From positions 1-16,270 of the forward strand of contig CAAEPN010000161.1 of assembly GCA_900757905.1 (NCBI GenBank): a stretch of 16,270 nucleotides of DNA. Reading direction: 5' to 3'. The notes beneath the pieces were generated by a model, which had not been told where the DNA came from, searched no databases, and saw nothing but the letters and a program-made list of their open reading frames with translations. Each line of letters opens with the position of its first letter. Positions within the stretch are counted from its first letter, which is position 1. The translations under genes and the position numbers were made by a program. Origin of the DNA: Clostridia bacterium. GTDB taxonomy: Bacteria; Bacillota; Clostridia; Oscillospirales; CAG-382. Positions 1-6,557 of the stretch are shown in pieces.

Positions 1-63
1 AAGACCGGTACTTTTGAAATCTCTCAAAAGGAAAAAGAACCGGCTGGCGAAGCCACGGTATAA
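1..63 (+). CDS. C-terminal end of an upstream gene (partial, unknown product)
   Basis: The first reading frame is open from the window edge to a TAA at 61-63 and would encode a 20-residue tail ending in EKEPAGEATV. It is followed after a short gap by a hairpin and a strong intrinsic terminator, which is the expected position for the end of a gene. The charged, Pro/Gly-containing tail gives no family identity. Twenty open codons can occur by chance, so the call rests mainly on the terminator downstream. Confidence 0.45.
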   Translation, partial: KTGTFEISQKEKEPAGEATV

Positions 64-74
64 AAGAATAGAAA

Positions 75-108
75 CGGCGTTGGTCTGGAGCTTTTCAGAC
101 GGACGCCG
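75..108 (+). other. Hairpin in the 3' region of the upstream gene
   Basis: Arms cggcgt (75-80) and acgccg (103-108) pair perfectly. After a small internal loop, gtctg (83-87) pairs with cagac (96-100), closing an 8-nt loop. It lies between the stop at 61-63 and the terminator at 114-155. It may be a 3' UTR stabiliser or the upstream part of a compound terminator; no run of T follows it directly. Confidence 0.45.
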
Positions 109-113
109 GTTGC

Positions 114-155
114 AAAAAGAAAAAAGACCGATTATTTTCGGTCTTTTTTCTTTTT
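114..155 (+). terminator. Strong intrinsic terminator
   Basis: An 18-bp perfect stem, aaaaagaaaaaagaccga (114-131) with 138-155, closes a 6-nt loop (132-137). The lower half is A on the left arm and T on the right, so the core stem (gaccga/tcggtc) is followed by a T-rich tract. The A/T symmetry makes it potentially bidirectional. It separates the upstream gene from the unit starting at 219. Confidence 0.9.
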
Positions 156-218
156 TAGGGGGATATTTGTTTTTTCATGCACCATATAAGTAAAAGCCGG
201 AAAAAGAGAGGTGATTCA

Positions 219-524
219 GTGAGAGACAACCATGAGCGGATTCAATGTGTGCTGCAAAGGGCGGCAGCCTTGCAAGAACGGGATCAAAAGCGAAGAACGC
301 GGAAAAACGAGTCGTTTTTCCTTACGGTAAGCGTGATGCTTTCGTGTCTTTTGGTATACTGTATCGGCACGTTCCCGGCTGCACACCAAACGGCCGCGGT
401 GGCCGGCCATTGCGGTGCGATTCTTTTGATCGGCGGCATTGGCGGCTATGTGCTGACGGCAATCATTACCTTTATTGTGGCGACCGCTTTGACGGTCATC
501 TGTATCAAACGGCGAAACAAATAA
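219..524 (+). CDS. Small two-helix membrane protein, function unknown
   Basis: I place the start at GTG 219, six bases after an AGAGAGGTG ribosome binding site (205-213). The in-frame ATG at 177 has no such site and only adds a basic stub. The product is 101 aa. Residues 1-31 are hydrophilic and charged (HERIQCVLQRAAALQERDQK, then RRTRK), probably a cytoplasmic amphipathic helix. Residues about 33-52 form one membrane helix (FFLTVSVMLSCLLVY), and a Gly-rich hydrophobic stretch, about 66-96 (LLIGGIGGYVLTAIITFIVA), forms a second. The tail KRRNK fits an N-in/C-in hairpin under the positive-inside rule. It ends 30 nt before the giant SLH protein gene with no terminator or obvious promoter between, so the two are probably co-transcribed. 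I do not recognise a named family. A helper role in regulation or export of the neighbour is conceivable but unproven. Confidence 0.82.
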   Translation: MRDNHERIQCVLQRAAALQERDQKRRTRKNESFFLTVSVMLSCLLVYCIGTFPAAHQTAAVAGHCGAILLIGGIGGYVLTAIITFIVATALTVICIKRRNK

Positions 525-554
525 AAAATAAACAGAAAACAGGAGGATTCCCAC

Positions 555-3500
555 ATGAGAAAAAAACGGCTCGCACAGGCTCTAAGCGTCTTGCTTTGCG
601 TATGCATGATGTTTGCGGCACTGCCGCTTGAGGTTTTGGCAACCGCCGGCGACATTTTTCTGCCGGAGGCTGAGCAGATCGCAAAAACCGAGCAGATAAC
701 GCTTGCAGACGGCTCGCTTGCCTTGCAGAACGAATATATTCAAATCGCTTTGTACGACGGCGGCTACACGTCTTATGTCAGCACGATCCCGACGGCGCTT
801 TTAAAAGAGAGCGGCAGCTCCAGCTTAGCGGCGTTTCAGCAGCCTGCCTGCGAATTTATCACTTGGACGCGCGGCCAAAAAAACTCGATGTATGTGCCGG
901 TAAAGTTAAAAAAAGCGACGTTTGTCGATAAAACGCCGAACGGCCAAAATCGGGCTATCAAAGCCGAATATGAGCTTTCTGTCTGGATCGGTGCATGCGC
1001 CGACCCGGTAAGAGAAGACTATCTAACGGCGTCGGCTACCGTTTATTACGAGCTTGTAAGATTAACGGATGATCCCGGCGAAAAGGCTTCCTCTTGGGGC
1101 GTATTAGTCACTGTCGGCGATATTGTTTTAGGCGAAGACTCTTTCCCGGATTATTTCAACTTTGACTTTTCCTTTATATGGGGCTATACCTTATTGAACT
1201 TCACCGGCATGGGACATGTTGACCGGTCAAGCAAGTCCGGCGGCCCTGCCATCAAGATGATCCGCACGACGGTCACCGAAGACGGCGAGGTTTCGGAAGA
1301 GTCTTCCGTTGTGACCAATCGAATCAATGACCTTGGAACCAAACATGTTCCCAAAGGCTACTCTGCTTGGGGCGATGTGGACGGCATTTACATTACTGAG
1401 CTTCGCACCGACGCCTATCCGTGGGCAAATCCTTTTGTGGCGTATTCGGATTACTACGAAAAAGAGATATCCGTCTATGCCGGCGAAGATCAGCCGATCC
1501 GCGTCGCATTGCCGCAGACGGTAAGCGCCGTACCCAACGACACACCGGTTTCCACTTATGTGATCTGTTACAGCTATAACGGCTTTGACTTTGGTGGCGA
1601 GTACGCGTCGGACAGCAGCTCGCACTACCTTTGGGGCTTCCATGACCTTGTTAAGTTTGAGGAGGAGCTGCCCTCGAAACCCGACGAGGTGACATCGTCT
1701 TTCTCGGCCAAGCGCCTTGCTGTCTTTAAAAGCGGAAGCGGCGTGACATTAGAATATGTCGCAGACGATGCGGCGCTCGAAAGCTTAAAAAAGAGCTATA
1801 ACGCGTCGCCGATCGCTGTCATAAGCGGCGATTGCGAAAGCACCAACGGTTCTTCGTATACCTTTACCGGCGGTTCGGCGCTTCTCTCACCGACGGTTAC
1901 GGCTACCTGGCAAAAGGGCACCGGCAAACTTGTGATCCATAAGGACGGTACAGTCGAACAGTCGGGCGTAAACTTAAATGCGCCGTCGTTCAAGTTTTAC
2001 AGTCCTAAGGCCGGCGCGGAGGATTCGTTAACAATCCGGTTTGACGGGAACGGTTTTGTCTTTGATATCGAACCGGACAAAAACGACGCGATCATTTATG
2101 TAGACATTCCCTATACGACCGTAAAATTGGAACAAGCGCTTGCCGATGTTTCGGGCAACCTTATTTTTAACGGCGAGATTGGCTTTAAAACCATTTTTGA
2201 CGGTGCAGAGTTTTCTCTTGAAAAATTGGGCTACGGCTTAAAAGAAAAAGAGAAAGACGGCAAAAAAATCAAAGAATTTAAGGTCAACGGCGTTAAGGCT
2301 TCCGGAAGTTTCGACACGGCGGCACTGTTTACGCTTGACCTTGCCAAGGTCGCGGGTGAAGTCAACACCTTCAAGGGCGAGGAACGCTATGCGTTTGAAT
2401 TGGAGCTTAACGTATTCGAGCTGTTTGAGACCGAAGCCAAGCTTGCGCTTGAGCGCACGGACAAAGGCACGCTGATACCGGATGAGTTGTGGTTCTATGT
2501 CAAGGCTGATCCGGGTATTATCCTTGTTCCGCCCGTGCCGATCGGACGTTTAAACGGCGGCGGCGCCGGCTTTGCAGACCTTGCCGCAACGGTAAACGGC
2601 GACTATTTCGCCATTCCGCCTATCAAATTGAACGGCGCGCTGACCGGTACTTATCTGCATCTTATCGAGGGAACGGGCAAAATCACCATCGGTCCGAGCG
2701 AGATCTCCCTTAAAGCGACTGATGTCAACCTTGTCGGCGCAGGCGCGGCTACGCGAATTATCGATAGCTTTGGCTACACTTTGAAGCTGAACGGTCAAGA
2801 GCGCGACTACAAAGGACAGACCTACAAGGGATTTTATTTTGCCGGCTCGAAAGAGTTGGCCATGAAGCTGCCGAGTGCTTCGTTTAACATCATCGAAGTG
2901 GACACGTCTATTGAAGTGGGTGCGTTCGGCGGTCTCAACAGCGCCAAAAACCACCTGTATCTCGGTATCGGCGCGAACGCCACGGCAAACGGCGTTCTGA
3001 AGATTCCGGACAATTGGCCTTTATGGGGCGGCGCGGTGCTGCGAAATGCAAAGATCAATTTGATTGTCGGCGGTCAGACAGCCTTTCCGATTCGCGGTGT
3101 TTCGGTGAGCGAGGGCATGAAATCCGCGTTCTCGAACATCGATATGTATCTTGGTGTTATGGGCGAGACCCACGGCAAGATATTCGACGCGCGCGCATGG
3201 GTGTTGATTCCGCGCATCGTGCAGACGAAATTCAAGCGCGGCGGAGGCTGGGATCTTGAAGTCAAACTCCATAACAGACTTTCCAACTGGAATTGGGGGA
3301 GCAAGGGCGTTACGCCGGTCGCACAGAGTACGGAAAATGCGGAAAGCGCAGTTCTTCTCGGCGGCGTGAGCGCGGCAAACTTCGATATGACCTCTCTTTC
3401 GGCCGACCAGACGCCGTATATTCTGTTGGCATTTGACAAAAATGTTACCGAAGAGCAGGTAAAAGCAGCCTTAAAGGCGGAAAACAAGACGATTTATTGG

Positions 3501-6272
3501 TCGCCGGACGGCTCGATGGACGATTCTTTCAATATCCAAGCCGTGACCGACCTTATGGAAAACGAAAACGGCGAGACCTACCGCGTAGTCGTTTTGCGCG
3601 TCAAGGCAGGCGAAACCTATTCGATTGACGCCGGTGAATTGACCTTCGAATCCGAAGAAGCAAGCGTTACGCCGTTTGAAAAATTGGACCTTACCCTGAG
3701 TGGTGAAACTGTGACCGGCGAGGTGACCTATGCCGAACCGGATACAACGTATGTGCTTCGCACCTATTTGGCCGGCACAGAGGGCGAGGCAGACTATCTG
3801 ATAAGCGAGCAGATCTTGGAGGATCCTGCGAACATCTCCGTTACGCTTCCGACCTCCGGCACGCTGGCGCCGACCGGAAAGTATTATGTAAGCTCCTTCC
3901 TCATGCTCGAAAAGCAGGTGGATTTAAACGAAGACGGAGAGCTTGAAGACGCGCTTGTCGCTATCGACAGCCGGTTCTTTGACCGTCAGATCAGCTACAC
4001 CAACACAAACGAGCCGGAATCTCCGGAAAATGTTCGCCTTGCAGCCGTCGGTAACGAGGTCATGCACGCGTCGTGGGACGCAGTGGCAGACGCGGACGGC
4101 TACAGCGTGCACATTTATGAAGAAAAAGACGGCGTATGGACGGATACCGGCTTTGGCTACGATTTGGATAAGGATACGTTGGAGATCGATATGGCGCTTA
4201 CGGTCGGCGGAAGCGGCGTCGAGGTGAGCGAGAACGGCAGCACGGCGACTCCTGTCGCTGCGGAAACGCTGAAACCGAACAAGGATTACAAGATCGGCGT
4301 TCGCGCCTATAAGACCGAGGAGGACGGCAAGTATTACAGTGCCGAAACCGTATCGGCGGCGGAATATTTACCCGAATATGTGCCGGTCGATATGACGTTC
4401 ACGCTGAATGAAGAGCCTTGCACGCCCGACGAGGACGGCGGCGTTTATCAAGCGTATATCGGACGTTCGGGCGGTATTCTTGAGATCAGCTCAACGAACG
4501 AAAACGCACGTTTTGTTCTCACGCGCATGGATACCGAAACCGTCGTTGCGCCCGACAATGCGGAGCTTGCGGTTTACGTGCTTCCGGAGTTTGAGGGAAG
4601 TGTGATGTTCCGTATCGACGGAATTGTCGGAAACGATGTGACGAGCGACTTTCTTCTTGTCAATAAGAGCAGCGAGCTGCCGCTTATCACACTGTCCGCC
4701 GAGATGTTTTATACCGATGAGGACGGAAATTACCGTGTGACGGGTACGACAAGTGCCGGCGGCACGGTCGTTTACGATGACAGCGAGCTTATTGCCGAGA
4801 ACGATGGTTCGTTTGCCATTACCGGAACGCTTGACGAGCGTGACGATGGCGAATCGTTCATACTCTTTGCTAAGGATGTGGCCGGAAATCTGTCTAAACC
4901 GGTTTTGGCACTCGTTACAAGACCGGCGACAACTTATGCAGTCACTGTATCGGGCAGCTATGCCGAAACCAGCGGTGCAGGAGACTACGCCGAGGGCGAG
5001 ACAGTCAACCTCGACGCCGGAACGCGCGAGGGATATACCTTTGCCGGTTGGACGTCAGAAAGCAACATCACGTTTGCCGATGCGAAAGCGGCCAAGACCA
5101 GCTTCACCATGATCGGCGAAGCGGTAACGGTCACGGCGAACTGGACGGCTGTGATAGCAACCAACGCAGTCACTGTATCGGGCAGCTATGCCGAAACCAG
5201 CGGCGCAGGAGACTACGCCGAGGGCGAGACGGTCAACCTCGACGCCGGAACGCGCGAGGGCTACACGTTTAGCGGTTGGACGTCAGAAAGCAACATCACG
5301 TTTGCCGATTCGAAAGCGGCCAAGACCAGCTTTACCATGATAGGAGAAGCAGTGACGGTCACGGCGAACTGGACGAAAAACTCCGATGAGAACCGCAGCG
5401 GCAGTGTCAACGCCATTACGTATTACGCGGTTGCCTTTGAAACGAACGGCGGCACCAGTGTTAAAAGTCAATCTGTCGTGCGCGGCTATACCGTATCCAG
5501 GCCGGACGCACCGACCAAGGACAAATTCGAGTTTATCGGTTGGTATACCGACAGAGCCTGCGAAACCCCATATGATTTTTCGACCAAGGTAACCGGAAGC
5601 TTTACGTTATATGCCGGTTGGAAGGCCGAGGGCGAAGACGAACCATCAAAGCCGGATGAGCCGGTCAAACCGGACGAACCGCCCAAACCGGATGAGCCGG
5701 AGGATCCCACGAAGGACGAATGGAAAAATCCGTTTACCGATGTAAATAAAGACGATTGGTTCTATTCTTCGGTGGAATATGCATGCCGGAACGGACTGAT
5801 GAAAGGAACTTCGGATACAAAATTCGAGCCGGAAAGCGCAGTCACACGCGGTATGTTCGTGACGGTGCTCTATCGCTTGGAAAATGAGCCGGCGGCGAAA
5901 AAGGCGTCGTTCACCGACATTGAGCGCGGCAGCTACTATGAAAACGCTGTGGCGTGGGCAAGCGAAAATGCTCTTGTCAACGGTATTTCGGAAAATGAAT
6001 TTGCGCCGGAGGAGGCCATTACACGCGAACAGATGGCGGCGATCCTCTATCGGTACGCCAAATTCAAGGGAATGGATATGACCGTCCAAAGTCAGAAGAA
6101 CCGTTATACGGACAGCGGCGAAATTGAAGCCTATGCGGCCGAGGCGGTTCTGTGGGCGTCGGAATACGGCATTCTTACCGGTCACGCGGACGGACGCTTT
6201 GCGCCGAAAGACAACGCGGAGCGTGCGCAGATGGCGGCGGTATTTATGCGGTTTATCGAAAATCTGAAATAA
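555..6272 (+). CDS. Giant SLH-anchored surface protein with Fn3 and InlB-type repeats
   Basis: The ATG is 8 nt after AGGAGG (541-546). The product is 1905 aa with a signal peptide (residues 1-30; MRKKR, then LLCVCMMFAAL). Residues 40-520 are an unrecognised beta-rich region. Residues about 530-950 are a long run of alternating hydrophobic strands, loosely like AsmA/lipid-transfer or other repetitive beta folds; this is weak inference. A Ca-binding-type loop DLNEDGELED sits at 1123-1132, and a fibronectin III-like domain at about 1153-1277. An Ig-like or beta-sandwich module covers about 1373-1457. Two 70-residue InlB-like repeats follow (1462-1531 and 1538-1607), then a Listeria/Bacteroides-type repeat at about 1623-1692 (FIGWYTD, LYAGW). 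A K-P-D-E-P linker covers about 1693-1725. Three SLH domains end the protein (about 1727-1779, 1785-1839, 1850-1904), each with an F/Y-T-D start, an A-x-x-x-G-(I/L) core and a T/A-R-x-x-(M/F) motif. SLH triplets bind secondary wall polymer, so this should sit on the cell surface. No catalytic motif was recognised; adhesion or polymer binding is plausible. Confidence 0.95.
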   Translation: MRKKRLAQALSVLLCVCMMFAALPLEVLATAGDIFLPEAEQIAKTEQITLADGSLALQNEYIQIALYDGGYTSYVSTIPTALLKESGSSSLAAFQQPACEFITWTRGQKNSMYVPVKLKKATFVDKTPNGQNRAIKAEYELSVWIGACADPVREDYLTASATVYYELVRLTDDPGEKASSWGVLVTVGDIVLGEDSFPDYFNFDFSFIWGYTLLNFTGMGHVDRSSKSGGPAIKMIRTTVTEDGEVSEESSVVTNRINDLGTKHVPKGYSAWGDVDGIYITELRTDAYPWANPFVAYSDYYEKEISVYAGEDQPIRVALPQTVSAVPNDTPVSTYVICYSYNGFDFGGEYASDSSSHYLWGFHDLVKFEEELPSKPDEVTSSFSAKRLAVFKSGSGVTLEYVADDAALESLKKSYNASPIAVISGDCESTNGSSYTFTGGSALLSPTVTATWQKGTGKLVIHKDGTVEQSGVNLNAPSFKFYSPKAGAEDSLTIRFDGNGFVFDIEPDKNDAIIYVDIPYTTVKLEQALADVSGNLIFNGEIGFKTIFDGAEFSLEKLGYGLKEKEKDGKKIKEFKVNGVKASGSFDTAALFTLDLAKVAGEVNTFKGEERYAFELELNVFELFETEAKLALERTDKGTLIPDELWFYVKADPGIILVPPVPIGRLNGGGAGFADLAATVNGDYFAIPPIKLNGALTGTYLHLIEGTGKITIGPSEISLKATDVNLVGAGAATRIIDSFGYTLKLNGQERDYKGQTYKGFYFAGSKELAMKLPSASFNIIEVDTSIEVGAFGGLNSAKNHLYLGIGANATANGVLKIPDNWPLWGGAVLRNAKINLIVGGQTAFPIRGVSVSEGMKSAFSNIDMYLGVMGETHGKIFDARAWVLIPRIVQTKFKRGGGWDLEVKLHNRLSNWNWGSKGVTPVAQSTENAESAVLLGGVSAANFDMTSLSADQTPYILLAFDKNVTEEQVKAALKAENKTIYWSPDGSMDDSFNIQAVTDLMENENGETYRVVVLRVKAGETYSIDAGELTFESEEASVTPFEKLDLTLSGETVTGEVTYAEPDTTYVLRTYLAGTEGEADYLISEQILEDPANISVTLPTSGTLAPTGKYYVSSFLMLEKQVDLNEDGELEDALVAIDSRFFDRQISYTNTNEPESPENVRLAAVGNEVMHASWDAVADADGYSVHIYEEKDGVWTDTGFGYDLDKDTLEIDMALTVGGSGVEVSENGSTATPVAAETLKPNKDYKIGVRAYKTEEDGKYYSAETVSAAEYLPEYVPVDMTFTLNEEPCTPDEDGGVYQAYIGRSGGILEISSTNENARFVLTRMDTETVVAPDNAELAVYVLPEFEGSVMFRIDGIVGNDVTSDFLLVNKSSELPLITLSAEMFYTDEDGNYRVTGTTSAGGTVVYDDSELIAENDGSFAITGTLDERDDGESFILFAKDVAGNLSKPVLALVTRPATTYAVTVSGSYAETSGAGDYAEGETVNLDAGTREGYTFAGWTSESNITFADAKAAKTSFTMIGEAVTVTANWTAVIATNAVTVSGSYAETSGAGDYAEGETVNLDAGTREGYTFSGWTSESNITFADSKAAKTSFTMIGEAVTVTANWTKNSDENRSGSVNAITYYAVAFETNGGTSVKSQSVVRGYTVSRPDAPTKDKFEFIGWYTDRACETPYDFSTKVTGSFTLYAGWKAEGEDEPSKPDEPVKPDEPPKPDEPEDPTKDEWKNPFTDVNKDDWFYSSVEYACRNGLMKGTSDTKFEPESAVTRGMFVTVLYRLENEPAAKKASFTDIERGSYYENAVAWASENALVNGISENEFAPEEAITREQMAAILYRYAKFKGMDMTVQSQKNRYTDSGEIEAYAAEAVLWASEYGILTGHADGRFAPKDNAERAQMAAVFMRFIENLK
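4938..5375 (+). repeat. In-frame tandem duplication inside the SLH protein gene
   Basis: Two 210-nt copies (4938-5147 and 5166-5375) have a 228-nt period (76 codons) with an 18-nt spacer. By eye they differ at 13 of 210 positions, while the 70-residue products differ at only two residues (FAGW/FSGW and FADA/FADS). Each encodes one InlB B-repeat-like unit. Close DNA identity indicates recent duplication or continuing conversion between copies. Confidence 0.9.
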
Positions 6273-6277
6273 ACGGC

Positions 6278-6313
6278 AAACGTCCCGAAAGCCTTTTAGC
6301 TTTCGGGACGTTT
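6278..6313 (+). terminator. Terminator-like hairpin after the SLH protein gene
   Basis: A 15-bp perfect stem, aaacgtcccgaaagc (6278-6292) with 6299-6313, closes a 6-nt loop. It starts six bases after the stop of the SLH protein gene. The usual T tract is short: only TTT, itself part of the stem, before the sequence changes into a dispersed repeat (gagcgtgtcgc). That repeat may have inserted into the original T tract. Confidence 0.75.
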
Positions 6314-6507
6314 GAGCGTGTCGCAAAACTACGTTTTACGACACGGAACTGATTCGTGCGCTCTCGCCTCATGCCAAAAAGCTCCGCTTTTCGACACTCG
6401 CGAATCTATCGGTGAAAAATCCGTGGCGCATGTCCCCGGATTTTTCGAATTTTTATTGAAATCGGGCTTCGCCCGAAAAGCCTTATCGACTTTTGCAACA
6501 GTCTGAG
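6312..6507. repeat. Hairpin-rich dispersed repeat, copy A
   Basis: The first 95 nt (6312-6406) recur at 16175-16270 with about three differences. Internal structure: a 13-bp hairpin with one mismatch (6317-6345), gattcg/cgaatc arms (6351-6356 and 6401-6406) enclosing aaaagc-tcc-gctttt (6377-6391), a 10-bp stem gaaaaatccg (6414-6423) with 6437-6446, and tcgggc-ttc-gcccga (6462-6476). The left end (tgtcgcaaaact) and right end (acttttgcaaca, reading tgttgcaaaagt on the other strand) form imperfect terminal inverted repeats. This resembles a non-autonomous MITE/REP-like element or a structured RNA. The right boundary is uncertain because copy B is cut by the window end. The overlapping ORFs look spurious. 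Confidence 0.75.
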
Positions 6508-6557
6508 CCGCCGTTTTTTTTCAAAACGGCGGCTTCTTCAAGTTTTTTGCAAAAGTC
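6488..6557. terminator. Nested palindrome ending the phosphoesterase gene
   Basis: The inner stem gccgccgtttt (6507-6517) pairs with 6523-6533 across a 5-nt loop (11 bp). The outer arms gacttttgcaa (6488-6498) and ttgcaaaagtc (6547-6557) add 11 perfect pairs, and the outer arm abuts the stop codon of the minus-strand gene. The inner hairpin is the likely shared terminator of this convergent pair. In the plus direction it is followed by ttcttcaagtttttt; in the minus direction there is no good T tract. Confidence 0.65.

Noticed and set aside
30..112. Possible riboswitch or structured RNA (ggcgaagcc, hairpin at 75-108)
   Set aside because: It overlaps an open frame ending at 61-63, does not match a riboswitch consensus I know, and is followed by a terminator and then a gene with its own ribosome binding site after a gap.
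177..218. ATG 177 as start of the small membrane protein
   Set aside because: There is no ribosome binding site before it, and the AGAGAGGTG lies inside this extension, correctly placed for GTG 219.
3921..3950. Dockerin domain at the DLNEDGELED loop
   Set aside because: Only one Ca-binding-type loop is present; a dockerin needs two with their helices.
4938..5375. CRISPR or non-coding tandem repeat
   Set aside because: The period is a whole number of codons, changes are mostly silent, and it encodes a known type of surface repeat.
5646..6326. 226-codon minus-strand ORF opposite the SLH domains
   Set aside because: It is a shadow of the well-supported SLH coding frame; it is Arg/Phe/His-rich with no plausible domain.
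6312..6344. tRNA-like or attachment site at the repeat
   Set aside because: There is no cloverleaf or T-loop sequence and no integrase gene in the window.
6312..6506. Short plus-strand ORFs within repeat copy A
   Set aside because: They run through hairpins, have no ribosome binding site, and their frame is broken by the indel in copy B.
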